Shown: positions 6,591 through 13,178 of the stretch, piece after piece
Numbering within the stretch: position 1 is the first letter of the stretch
Layout: each line of letters starts with the position of its first letter
Assembly: GCA_022565935.1 (NCBI GenBank)
Contig: JADFJY010000018.1
Coordinates: 1-14,373 of the forward strand
Length of the DNA stretch: 14,373 bases
Source: Nitrososphaerota archaeon
GTDB taxonomy: Archaea; Thermoproteota; Nitrososphaeria; Nitrososphaerales; Nitrosopumilaceae
Reading direction: 5' to 3'
The notes under the pieces: model-generated
Database searches by the model: none
The model's input: only the letters and a program-made list of their open reading frames with translations
Told to the model about the DNA's origin: nothing
Program-made: the position numbers and the translations under genes

Positions 6591-7085
6591 ATGAGCAAAC
6601 CTGGAAATATTTGGAGAAAGGTTCATGGCAAAATTACAAAAAAACCAACTAACTTTTCATGGCTGATTGATGAAAAATTAGCTGGTTCTGGAATGCCAAC
6701 AAGTTTTCATGAATTTGATTGGCTTTTACATCAAGGAATAAAATCAATTGTAACTATGACTGAGAACGCTCTACCTGATGACTGGATAAAAAACATTAAT
6801 TATCTTCACGTTCCAACTCCTGATCTTACAGCTCCTGATATGGATAAAATAGATTCAGCAGTAGATTTTATCCATGAACAAATTAAAAACAATCAAGCAG
6901 TAATGGTTCACTGTGCAGCTGGAATGGGAAGAGCAGGAACAATTCTTGCATGTTACTATATAAAATATAAAAAATTTTCAACAGATGAAGCCATTAAAAA
7001 AATTAGAGATGAAAGACCTGGCTCTATACAATCTGAAGTACAAGAGCTAGCTATTGGTTTTTATGAAAAACATGTAAAAAATTAG
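6591..7085 (+). CDS. Dual-specificity protein phosphatase, DUSP23-like
   Basis: A 164-residue cysteine-based phosphatase. The P-loop is HCAAGMGRAGT with nucleophile C108 and phosphate-binding R114 (CX5R). The probable general acid is D78 in VPTPDLTAPD. The overall plan resembles the small mammalian phosphatase DUSP23 (VHZ): LAGSGMP near the start (30-36), a DxGI/IKSIVTMTE strand (50-58), the P-loop, ACYYIKYKK, and a late RPGSIQSEVQE (142-152) corresponding to the family's RPGSIETYEQE. No transmembrane or targeting segment is present. It probably removes phosphate from Ser/Thr/Tyr residues of cytoplasmic proteins, although small DUSPs can also act on non-protein substrates. Only one base separates its stop from the stop of the convergent small gene at 7087. 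Confidence 0.93.
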   Translation: MSKPGNIWRKVHGKITKKPTNFSWLIDEKLAGSGMPTSFHEFDWLLHQGIKSIVTMTENALPDDWIKNINYLHVPTPDLTAPDMDKIDSAVDFIHEQIKNNQAVMVHCAAGMGRAGTILACYYIKYKKFSTDEAIKKIRDERPGSIQSEVQELAIGFYEKHVKN

Positions 7086-7086
7086 T

Positions 7087-7233
7087 TTAGACAAATTCTG
7101 AAACTAGTTTACCATCAACAATTTTAATCTTCAAAATTTTATTACCTTTAAAGATTAAAGTTAATCCACCTTCTGAATCAGGATCTTCTATTTTTACAAT
7201 TTCTACCATTTTGATTGAATCATATTTTCCCAT
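7087..7233 (-). CDS. Small conserved protein, 48 residues; paralogue of the adjacent upstream gene
   Basis: A short gene translated by hand from the ATG at 7233 to TAA at 7087-7089. The protein starts MGKYDSIKMVEIV, continues with IEDPDSEGGLTLIFKGNK, and ends with a strand plus turn (IKIVDGK, 36-42) and LVSEFV. It is acidic in the middle and rich in predicted beta strands, with no cysteine, signal peptide or membrane segment. Aligned without gaps to the 50-residue product of the next gene upstream, it shares 22 of 48 residues (about 46 percent). These include KYD, the PDxEGG turn and VDGK. The two starts lie in one transcription unit with a 10-bp gap. Shared protein sequence in two different frames is strong evidence that both are real. 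I do not recognise the family. Confidence 0.85.
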   Translation of the reverse strand: MGKYDSIKMVEIVKIEDPDSEGGLTLIFKGNKILKIKIVDGKLVSEFV

Positions 7234-7243
7234 TCATATTCAC

Positions 7244-7396
7244 CTATTCTGGAATCGATACGGTATCAATTTTTCCATCAACTACTTTTATGAACAAAAA
7301 CCTGTTGTCTTTAATAATAAAGGTAATTCCACCTTCCTTATCAGGTTCTTCTACTTCCAGTATTGGTTGTCCTAATAGTCCATCGTATTTTGCCAT
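7244..7396 (-). CDS. Small conserved protein, 50 residues; first of a tandem paralogous pair
   Basis: A short gene translated by hand from the ATG at 7396 to TAG at 7244-7246. The product reads MAKYDGLLGQPILEVEEP, then DKEGGITFIIKDNRFLF, then IKVVDGKIDTVSIPE. The pattern suggests a small all-beta fold: strand (PILEVEE), DKEGG turn, two strands in hairpin (ITFIIK, FLFIKVV), DGK turn, and final strand (IDTVSIP). It is paralogous to the downstream 48-residue protein. A good TATA box (GGATATAAGG on the minus strand, 7417-7426) lies 25 nt upstream, at the extreme 3' end of the preceding 178-residue gene. The pair can therefore be transcribed on its own as leaderless mRNA. The function is unknown; binding of a partner or nucleic acid is possible but unsupported. 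Confidence 0.87.
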   Translation of the reverse strand: MAKYDGLLGQPILEVEEPDKEGGITFIIKDNRFLFIKVVDGKIDTVSIPE

Positions 7397-7416
7397 GTTA
7401 ATTCAATCAAAAAGTT

Positions 7417-7426
7417 CCTTATATCC
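7417..7426 (-). promoter_or_regulatory. TATA box of the small paralogue pair
   Basis: GGATATAAGG on the minus strand is centred 25 nt before the ATG at 7396. It directly abuts the stop codon (7427-7429) of the upstream 178-residue gene. Confidence 0.5.
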
Positions 7427-7963
7427 CTAATTGATTATGATTTCAATTTCAGTGGAATTATTTTTAACATTTCCTGGCTCTGTAAAGTCATGCTTTTGCC
7501 ATGATGCAAAAGCTTCAGCCATAATCTTGTGCTTACCTTTTCCTAAATCTGATGCTTTGAATACAAATTTTTCATTAAAGTCAAATAATTCCTGTCTTAC
7601 CTCTTCCTCTGAAAGTCTGATAAACGGCTCAAAATTTTTCGCTATCTGAACCCAAACTCTTTTGTCTTTATTTGGATTGACTAATTTTGGATTTCTTGTC
7701 CAAAAGATTGATGCCTTTCGATAGGTATCAACAGTCCTACCTAATTCCTTCTTTCTGAATCCTCCTGATATCAATTTTACACCATATTTCAATTTGAATC
7801 CAACATCATTGTTGTTGTATGCTCTTGTCCAATTTACCTCATTAAACGCATCTCTAATGCCTCCTTCAACTAAAAACTGGACGTTAATCTCAATATTGTC
7901 ATCAGATGAGTACTCATTATTGGATTTTGTTACATGAATCTCTGAAATCTTGCTTTCTTCCAT
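7427..7963 (-). CDS. Conserved-looking cytoplasmic protein of unknown function, beta-rich
   Basis: A 178-residue protein that I do not recognise. It has no signal peptide, membrane helix or cysteine. Beta strands alternate with polar turns: EIHVTKS (8-14), NIEINVQFLVEG (23-34), VGFKLKYGVKLISGG (54-68), KRVWVQIAKNF (101-111), and at the C-terminus FVFKASDLGKGKHKIMAEAF (133-152) and STEIEIIIN (170-178). The last part, with a final strand after a long loop, looks like an Ig-like or other beta-sandwich domain. The middle is basic and aromatic (FRKKELGRTVDTYRKASIFW, 69-88). It is divergent from rpo11, with 52 bp between the starts and a TATA box between them that could serve both. It is followed on the same strand by the two small paralogues. 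That arrangement invites, but does not prove, a shared role. Confidence 0.85.
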   Translation of the reverse strand: MEESKISEIHVTKSNNEYSSDDNIEINVQFLVEGGIRDAFNEVNWTRAYNNNDVGFKLKYGVKLISGGFRKKELGRTVDTYRKASIFWTRNPKLVNPNKDKRVWVQIAKNFEPFIRLSEEEVRQELFDFNEKFVFKASDLGKGKHKIMAEAFASWQKHDFTEPGNVKNNSTEIEIIIN

Positions 7964-7980
7964 ACCTAATTACTCATAAT

Positions 7981-7991
7981 GATTTATATCC
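7981..7991. promoter_or_regulatory. TATA-like box shared by two divergent genes
   Basis: GATTTATATCC reads GGATATAAATC on the other strand. Its centre is about 23 nt from the leftward ATG (7963) and 30 nt from the rightward ATG of rpo11 (8016). It is the only clear TATA candidate in the 52-bp gap, so it may direct transcription both ways. Confidence 0.5.
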
Positions 7992-8015
7992 ACAATAAGT
8001 TCTTTTTCCGATTAC

Positions 8016-8294
8016 ATGGATGCTCAAGTACTCACTTTAGAACCAAAGGAAATCAGTTTTTCAATTACAGATGCTGATATAGGAATTTTATACATTATTC
8101 AACATGAACTACTAAAAGAATCAAAAATTGATTTTGCAGGAGTTATTGTAAAACATCCCCTTACCAATGAAATCCATATGAAAATTAATTCTAACACAAA
8201 ACCACTTGGAGAGGTAAAAAAAGCTACAGATTCAGTAATAAAAATGGCAGAAGAGTTCAAAAAATTATTTAATTCTAAAATTAAGGAAAATTAG
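8016..8294 (+). CDS. rpo11: DNA-directed RNA polymerase subunit Rpo11 (L)
   Basis: A 92-residue archaeal counterpart of eukaryotic RPB11/AC19. It pairs with Rpo3 (RpoD) to form the heterodimer that starts assembly of RNA polymerase. The layout matches the family: a short N-terminal strand region (LTLEPKEISFSI, 6-17), a long first helix (ITDADIGILYIIQHELLK, 17-34), FAGVIVKHPLTNEIHMKI (40-57) with the conserved HPL, then a C-terminal helix (EVKKATDSVIKMAEEFKK, 66-83). In many homologues the helix begins HTL; here it begins TDADIG, a minor departure. It is followed after one base by the tfs gene, so the two are almost certainly co-transcribed. Confidence 0.93.
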   Translation: MDAQVLTLEPKEISFSITDADIGILYIIQHELLKESKIDFAGVIVKHPLTNEIHMKINSNTKPLGEVKKATDSVIKMAEEFKKLFNSKIKEN

Positions 8295-8295
8295 T

Positions 8296-8613
8296 TTGAA
8301 ATTTTGCCCCAAATGTGAGGTCAAATTAAAAAAGAGTATTTCTGGCCTTCAATGTTCCAAATGTGGTTATACTGAAGGAGAAAAAATAAAATCAGTAAAA
8401 AAAATTACTAACGAAGAAGAACCAGATTTCTCACTTCTTGCTTTTGAAGGAAATGAAGGAGAAGAAACTAATTCAACAATCAAAATGGATTGTGGAAAGT
8501 GTGGACATGATGAAGCAGTTTGGTGGATGTTTCAAACTAGAAGTGGAGATGAACCTACAACCAGATTTTATCGTTGTCAGAAATGTAAACATACTTGGCG
8601 TGATTACTCATAA
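8296..8613 (+). CDS. tfs: Transcription factor S (TFS), RNA polymerase cleavage factor
   Basis: A 105-residue archaeal relative of TFIIS and RPB9/RPA12. It rescues backtracked RNA polymerase by stimulating cleavage of the nascent RNA. Two zinc ribbons are intact: N-terminal CPKC/CSKC (C4, C7, C20, C23) and C-terminal CGKC/CQKC (C66, C69, C94, C97). The catalytic acidic loop is present as QTRSGDEPTTRF, with the adjacent D85 and E86 that position metal in the polymerase active site. The protein is therefore expected to be cleavage-competent rather than an inhibitory TFS paralogue. The start is TTG, one base after the rpo11 stop. It is preceded only by a weak purine stretch (AAGGAAAA), which suggests translational coupling. 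Confidence 0.96.
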   Translation: MKFCPKCEVKLKKSISGLQCSKCGYTEGEKIKSVKKITNEEEPDFSLLAFEGNEGEETNSTIKMDCGKCGHDEAVWWMFQTRSGDEPTTRFYRCQKCKHTWRDYS

Positions 8614-8647
8614 CGTTTAACTGGAACTTAAAGTCAACAAAATTGAT

Positions 8648-9394
8648 TTGACTTTTGCAGCAAAAACAAGTGGTTCAGACGATCTAAAGGCAATAATCTC
8701 TGCAATATCTACACTTGTTGAAGAAGCTACATTTGTTGCAACAGCAGAAGGAATTACTTTTAGAGGAATGGATCCCTCACATGTTGCACTTATTGATATA
8801 TCGTGGCCTAATTCCGCATTTGAAAAATATGAGTGTGATAGTGATATAAAATTTGGAGTAAGAATAGATGAATTTTCAAAACTTATCAAAAGAGCAGATA
8901 AAAAAGATAGTATAGAGATTAGTATCTCTGATCAAAATATGTTACTTGTAACAGTTGGAAAAAATAAAAAATACAAAATGCGTTTAATTGAAAGTTCTGC
9001 AACTGACACTCCGTTGCCAAAAATTCCATATGATTCAAAAATTACTTTGTCTTCTTCAAAATTTGATAAGATTCTTGGTGATGTACAAGTTGTATCTGAC
9101 TATCTAACAATTCAAACATTTGATTCAAAAGCAGATTTTTCAGGTAAAGGTGATTCTGGTGAAGTTGTAATTAATCTTGACAAAGATGATGAAGACATTG
9201 AAGAAATTTTTTCAAAAGTAGATAGTACTGGTACTTACAGCCTTGAATATCTTAATCCTGTGATAAAAGCAGTAGGAAATACTGCAGGCTTAATCACATG
9301 TGAGTTTTCGAGCGCTAAACCTCTTAGAATTGAATTTAAAGTAGCAAATATTGGTAGAATTCACTTTTACTTAGCTCCACGCGTGGAAAGTTAA
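8648..9394 (+). CDS. pcn: Proliferating cell nuclear antigen (sliding clamp)
   Basis: A 248-residue DNA sliding clamp that encircles DNA and tethers polymerase, ligase, FEN1 and other PIP-box proteins. Both PCNA half-domains are complete. Residues 1-115 contain the conserved ATFVATAEGITFRGMDPSHV (27-46, with RGMDPSHVAL). An interdomain connector lies near 116-128 (ESSATDTPLPKIP). The second half-domain ends with LRIEFKVANIGRIHFYLAP (226-244), which carries the C-terminal strand and tail used for client binding. The start is TTG (MTFAAKT). Length and sequence are those of a single homotrimeric clamp. A TATA-like AACGTTTAAC at 8612-8621 could give it its own transcript, although the gap to tfs is only 34 bp. 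Confidence 0.97.
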   Translation: MTFAAKTSGSDDLKAIISAISTLVEEATFVATAEGITFRGMDPSHVALIDISWPNSAFEKYECDSDIKFGVRIDEFSKLIKRADKKDSIEISISDQNMLLVTVGKNKKYKMRLIESSATDTPLPKIPYDSKITLSSSKFDKILGDVQVVSDYLTIQTFDSKADFSGKGDSGEVVINLDKDDEDIEEIFSKVDSTGTYSLEYLNPVIKAVGNTAGLITCEFSSAKPLRIEFKVANIGRIHFYLAPRVES

Positions 9395-9397
9395 AGC

Positions 9398-9405
9398 ATT
9401 TAAAG
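9398..9405 (+). promoter_or_regulatory. TATA-like box of the aspartate kinase gene
   Basis: ATTTAAAG is centred about 28 nt before the ATG at 9430, in the 35-bp gap after pcn. Confidence 0.45.
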
Positions 9406-9429
9406 ATTAACTAATTCAGGTATTTTGAA

Positions 9430-10833
9430 ATGCGACTCGTTATAAAATATGGTGGAACATCAATTTCTACTACAAAAGATATTCAAGCTGTAGCTAAACA
9501 CATTAACTCATTATCAATAAAACATCAAATCTTAATTGTTTGTTCTGCAACAAGTGGAACAACTGATGATCTCATAGAGATATCTGAGTCTATAAAAAAA
9601 GAAAATAAAACAAAAGCTGAACAACTTGCAGCAAAAATTATCAATAGACATAAACAATTAGCAAAACAAACAATCAAAAAATCTGATATACAAAAAAAAT
9701 TACTGATGAAACTAGGTCTAGACTTTACAGAACTTCTTGCATTAATTGATGGAATGGTATTACTGGGTGAAGTTACACCTAGATCAATGGATTATCTAAT
9801 TTCATTTGGTGAAAGATTATCAATACAATTAGTTTCATCAGCAATTAACGATCTAGGTAAAAAATCAATTTCTCTTACTGGCAAAGAAGTAGGAATTGTA
9901 ACTGATTCTAACTTTGGTGAATCTAGACCACTTTTTGATACAACCAGACTAAGAGTATCAAAGACAGTAGATGCTTTGTTCTCAAAGAAAACAATTCCTG
10001 TTGTAGGAGGATTTGCAGGTGCAGATCAACATGGACATGTAACTACGTTTGGTAGAGGAGGTTCTGATTATTCTGCAACAACTATTGGTTCTTGCATTAA
10101 AGCAGATGAGATTTGGTTAATGAGTGACGTAGATGGACTTATGACAGCAGATCCAAAAATTGTTAAAAATGCAAAATTACTCAAACAAGTATCATACATA
10201 GAAGCAATTGAAATGGCTATGTTTGGTGCAAAGCAGATACATCCACGAACATTTGAGCCCCTTCTATCAAAGAAAATCCCAATGAAGATTAGAAATTCTT
10301 TTAATGTAAAAAATGAAGGAACATTAGTAACTGCATTTACTTCTTCATCTGCTAAAAATACCATAAAATGTGTAAGTAATGTTCAAAATAATGGGTTAAT
10401 CGATATTCAAGGAGGTAGTATGGTTGGAACACCTGGAACTGCCGCCAAAATCTTTTCAACATTAGCAAAGTCTGGAATAAACGTAATGATGATCTCTCAG
10501 AATCCTTCAGAATCAAGCATTACAATTGTGGTAAAGAATTCTGATCTTGACAAAGCAGTAATTGCATTAGAAATGGAGTTACTAGGAAAAATTATTAAAA
10601 AGTTAGAAGTCACTACAAATGTAGCTATTATTGCATTAATTGGTTCAGGTATGCGAGGAACTGTTGGAGTTGCTTCACGAGTTTTTGGAGCAATTGAGAA
10701 AAACAAAGTTAACGTATCAATGATTACTCAAGGTTCATCTGAGCTTAATCTTGCATTTGTCGTAAAAAATTCTGATGCAAATACAGCAGTGAAAGCTCTA
10801 CATAATGAATTTGAACTTGATAAAATTAATTAA
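9430..10833 (+). CDS. lysC: Aspartate kinase (aspartokinase)
   Basis: A 467-residue monofunctional aspartokinase. It phosphorylates the side chain of aspartate, the first step toward threonine, methionine and, where the pathway exists, lysine. The kinase domain (about 1-300) shows KYGGTS (6-11), a helical segment, SFGERLS (125-131), VVGGFAGADQ (191-200), TTFGRGGSDYSAT (205-217) for substrate and nucleotide binding, SDVDGLMTADP (232-242), and the AMFGAKQIHPR element (263-273). Two ACT regulatory domains follow, about 318-385 and 395-460. The second begins AIIALIGSGMRGTVGV and the first contains GTPGTAAKIFSTLA. They imply allosteric feedback by an amino acid end product. There is no fused homoserine dehydrogenase. 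A TATA-like box lies 28 nt upstream. Confidence 0.96.
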   Translation: MRLVIKYGGTSISTTKDIQAVAKHINSLSIKHQILIVCSATSGTTDDLIEISESIKKENKTKAEQLAAKIINRHKQLAKQTIKKSDIQKKLLMKLGLDFTELLALIDGMVLLGEVTPRSMDYLISFGERLSIQLVSSAINDLGKKSISLTGKEVGIVTDSNFGESRPLFDTTRLRVSKTVDALFSKKTIPVVGGFAGADQHGHVTTFGRGGSDYSATTIGSCIKADEIWLMSDVDGLMTADPKIVKNAKLLKQVSYIEAIEMAMFGAKQIHPRTFEPLLSKKIPMKIRNSFNVKNEGTLVTAFTSSSAKNTIKCVSNVQNNGLIDIQGGSMVGTPGTAAKIFSTLAKSGINVMMISQNPSESSITIVVKNSDLDKAVIALEMELLGKIIKKLEVTTNVAIIALIGSGMRGTVGVASRVFGAIEKNKVNVSMITQGSSELNLAFVVKNSDANTAVKALHNEFELDKIN

Positions 10834-10841
10834 AACAAAAT

Positions 10842-10851
10842 AATTTATGGG
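10842..10851 (+). promoter_or_regulatory. TATA-like box of the secreted-protein gene
   Basis: AATTTATGGG lies about 26 nt before the TTG at 10872 and supports that unusual start. Confidence 0.35.
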
Positions 10852-10871
10852 AATAAATTTAATCACAACTA

Positions 10872-12335
10872 TTGAATAAAAAAATTTCTATTTTGATTAT
10901 TGTATTTTTTGTAGCTAGTATTATCTCTATTTCGTCAATATCTGATCAATTCGTAGATGCAGGTTCTAGAAAAAAAATTCACTTTACTCAAACTATTACA
11001 TCTTCTCAAGATCCAGGACAAGGACATCAAAATCACCAATTAGCACTTATTCTATCACCAAATGAAGGAACTCTTTATGATGGTTCTATGACATTTACCT
11101 CAAGTAAGCCTGTTCAGATTGTCGTTTTACATGAAATAAACTCTAAAGAAGTAAAAGGCCAACCTACCTGGACTGTTGATGGGAATTCTGTTTATGGCTT
11201 ATCTTTGATTGATTTAGATGAAAAATCAGGTTCTTTTGAGTTTACAGGAGCTGCACTTGCATTACATTCATCTGATTCAAAAGAATTTACTGTAACTGTA
11301 AGTGTTGATGGTTGGATACGAGGACAACCAACAGAAGTATTAATGCAAAAAATTGAATTAGAAAAAGAAGATCCTTCATTTTTACTTTCAAAAACAAATG
11401 TTCCAGCTACAATTCCAATGCATAAAGGAATCTACGCAGGAAATCAAATTCTTTACATTATCACTGATGGTAGTGATGAGGATTATGTTAAAACACTCTC
11501 AGAAAAACAAGGATGGAATGTTGAACTTGCTTTAGCTATTGCAGATGTACCAGAAGATGCTCTTCAAAAATTATTCATTTTTAAAAATGGAATTAAAGGT
11601 GATGGAATTTATGGATTCCAAGATGAAGTATTTTCTAGTACTCCATCACAAGAATCACAATATAGTGCATTAAATTCTGTAATTGAAGTTACATGGAAAA
11701 TAGGTCAAAAAGAAATAATGTTTGAATCTGCAGCAGATGTAATTACTGCAGAAGAAGGTGGTAGAGTTGAATTTAACGAAACAGGAATTGTTCTAAATAC
11801 TCCTCAAATTGTTTGGCCCGATGGACAGATGTTAGTACGTTCTGATAAAGAAATTACAGATGAAACTCCATACGATGGAGGTCAGATAATTGAGATCAAT
11901 GAGGATGAACTGACTGTAACCTTTGTTGCTCATAGAGGATGGGGACCTGATGGAAGAACCATCTACTATATTGTTACTGATGCTACTCCTTCAGGACCTG
12001 CAGAAACAATGGGAGTTGTTTCATCTCCTACCTCTGCAAATCTAATAGCTCATTCCGGAGCAGTTGATTTTTTCCAATTTAAAAATGGAATTAAAGGCAC
12101 TGGCCCACTAGGATTTCAACCCGGAATTGCTGGTGCTGCTCTTGGTGATACAAATTACAGTCCTATGTGGAGAATTTACCTAGTTGAATGGAATGATGTA
12201 AAATCAGCAAAAATTTTAGAGACAAAATCAGATATTGATTCATTTCGTGCTGATGATTTGATATCTGTAAGCATTGCAAGACCAACTAATAGTGTTCATA
12301 TAGTTAATTGTCCATTTATAGATCCATTCCAATAG
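10872..12335 (+). CDS. Secreted or membrane-anchored protein with duplicated domain, unknown function
   Basis: A 487-residue protein with an N-terminal signal segment: NKK, then ISILIIVFFVASIISIS (5-21). It is therefore exported, by cleavage or anchoring near residue 25-30. Residues about 35-150 form a beta-rich domain that includes DPGQGHQNHQ (47-56). Two related domains follow. The first (about 178-320) contains HKGIYAGNQILYIITD, FIFKNGIKGDGIYGFQ (235-250) and VTWKIGQKE. The second (about 347-485) contains AHRGWGPDGRTIYYIVTD, FFQFKNGIKGTGPLGFQ (400-416) and PMWRIYLVEW. The shared FKNGIKG and GFQ boxes at the same spacing show an internal duplication. Only one cysteine (C480) is present, in VHIVNCPFI near the end. 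The start is TTG with a TATA-like box 26 nt upstream. The function is unknown; a cell-surface or pseudo-periplasmic role is inferred from export. Confidence 0.88.
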   Translation: MNKKISILIIVFFVASIISISSISDQFVDAGSRKKIHFTQTITSSQDPGQGHQNHQLALILSPNEGTLYDGSMTFTSSKPVQIVVLHEINSKEVKGQPTWTVDGNSVYGLSLIDLDEKSGSFEFTGAALALHSSDSKEFTVTVSVDGWIRGQPTEVLMQKIELEKEDPSFLLSKTNVPATIPMHKGIYAGNQILYIITDGSDEDYVKTLSEKQGWNVELALAIADVPEDALQKLFIFKNGIKGDGIYGFQDEVFSSTPSQESQYSALNSVIEVTWKIGQKEIMFESAADVITAEEGGRVEFNETGIVLNTPQIVWPDGQMLVRSDKEITDETPYDGGQIIEINEDELTVTFVAHRGWGPDGRTIYYIVTDATPSGPAETMGVVSSPTSANLIAHSGAVDFFQFKNGIKGTGPLGFQPGIAGAALGDTNYSPMWRIYLVEWNDVKSAKILETKSDIDSFRADDLISVSIARPTNSVHIVNCPFIDPFQ

Positions 12336-12348
12336 AAATTTCACAAAA

Positions 12349-12360
12349 GGGATAAATTAC
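12349..12360 (+). promoter_or_regulatory. TATA-like box of cbiH
   Basis: GGGATAAATTAC is centred about 24 nt before the TTG at 12378, in the 42-bp gap after the secreted-protein gene. Confidence 0.4.
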
Positions 12361-12377
12361 TAAACAAAAAATATGTT

Positions 12378-13178
12378 TTGAAATTGACTGGTAAACTCTA
12401 CATTGTTGGCGTTGGTCCTGGACACCATGATCATATGACATTTCGAGCAAAAGAAGTAATTATTGAAAGTGATACAATTGTTGGATATGAAACTTATGTA
12501 AATTTAGTTCAAGATCTAATTGGAGATAAAACAGTTTACCGTTATGCGATGACACAAGAAGTTGAAAGAGCTCGTCAGTGTATTGATCTTGCAAAATCAG
12601 GAAAAATTGTTTCACTTGTATCAAGTGGAGATCCTGGAATTTATGGAATGGCTGGATTAATTTATGAAACTCTTGCTGAAAGTGGTTGGAATCCTAAAGA
12701 TGGTTTACAAGTTGAGATTATTCCAGGTGTATCAGCATTAAATTCTTGTGCATCTATAATTGGTTCACCTTTGATGACTGATTTTGCAGTTGTTAGTATG
12801 AGTGACTTGTTAGTTCCATGGGAAATTATTCAAAAAAGAGTTGAAGCTGCAGCACAAGGTGACTTTGTAATTGTTATTTATAATCCATCTAGTAAAAAAA
12901 GAATTCATCAATTACTAGACACTAGAAAAATTCTTCTAAAATATCGTAAACCTACAACTCCTGTTGCTATTATCAAAGGAGCATTTAGAGAATCTGAAAC
13001 AGTAGTTATGACTGATTTAGAAAATTTACCAAATCATTCAGACAAATTAGGCATGATTACTACTGTAATTATTGGAAATTCATCTACATATACTTACAAA
13101 GATTTGATGATAAATCCAAGAGGATACAAATCAAAATACAATTTAGAAGAACAGACCAATCCAGATCTTAAAGTCTAA
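12378..13178 (+). CDS. cbiH: Precorrin-3B / cobalt-factor III C17-methyltransferase (cobalamin synthesis)
   Basis: A 266-residue tetrapyrrole methyltransferase that methylates C17 with ring contraction in corrin synthesis. Family motifs are GVGPG (11-15), TIVGYETYVNLV (33-44), the SAM-pocket SSGDPGIYGMAG (82-93), EIIPGVSALNSCAS (113-126), SMSDLLVPW (140-148) with its invariant DLLVPW, and FVIVIYNPSSKKR (163-175). GYETY plus DLLVPW mark CbiH/CobJ rather than CbiF/CobM or CbiL/CobI. Archaea with the anaerobic, cobalt-early pathway use CbiH, hence the symbol. No other corrin gene is in the window. The TTG start is required because the ATG at 12373 meets a stop at its third codon. The gene overlaps the 3' end of the convergent tyrS by 4 bp. 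Confidence 0.95.
   Translation: MKLTGKLYIVGVGPGHHDHMTFRAKEVIIESDTIVGYETYVNLVQDLIGDKTVYRYAMTQEVERARQCIDLAKSGKIVSLVSSGDPGIYGMAGLIYETLAESGWNPKDGLQVEIIPGVSALNSCASIIGSPLMTDFAVVSMSDLLVPWEIIQKRVEAAAQGDFVIVIYNPSSKKRIHQLLDTRKILLKYRKPTTPVAIIKGAFRESETVVMTDLENLPNHSDKLGMITTVIIGNSSTYTYKDLMINPRGYKSKYNLEEQTNPDLKV

Noticed and set aside
7087..7396. Possible DNA repeat or noncoding RNA between the phosphatase and the 178-residue gene
   Set aside because: The similarity between the two halves is at protein level in two reading frames, so two small genes explain it better than a repeat or RNA.
7215..7430. Plus-strand open frame of 71 codons
   Set aside because: It covers the two small paralogous genes on the opposite strand. 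Those show protein-level conservation to each other, while this frame does not.
8438..8620. Plus-strand open frame of 60 codons overlapping tfs
   Set aside because: It is an out-of-frame reading of the TFS zinc-ribbon region, which is clearly coding in the other frame.
10068..10364. Minus-strand open frame of 98 codons
   Set aside because: It is fully inside the aspartate kinase gene on the other strand and has no promoter or recognisable motif.
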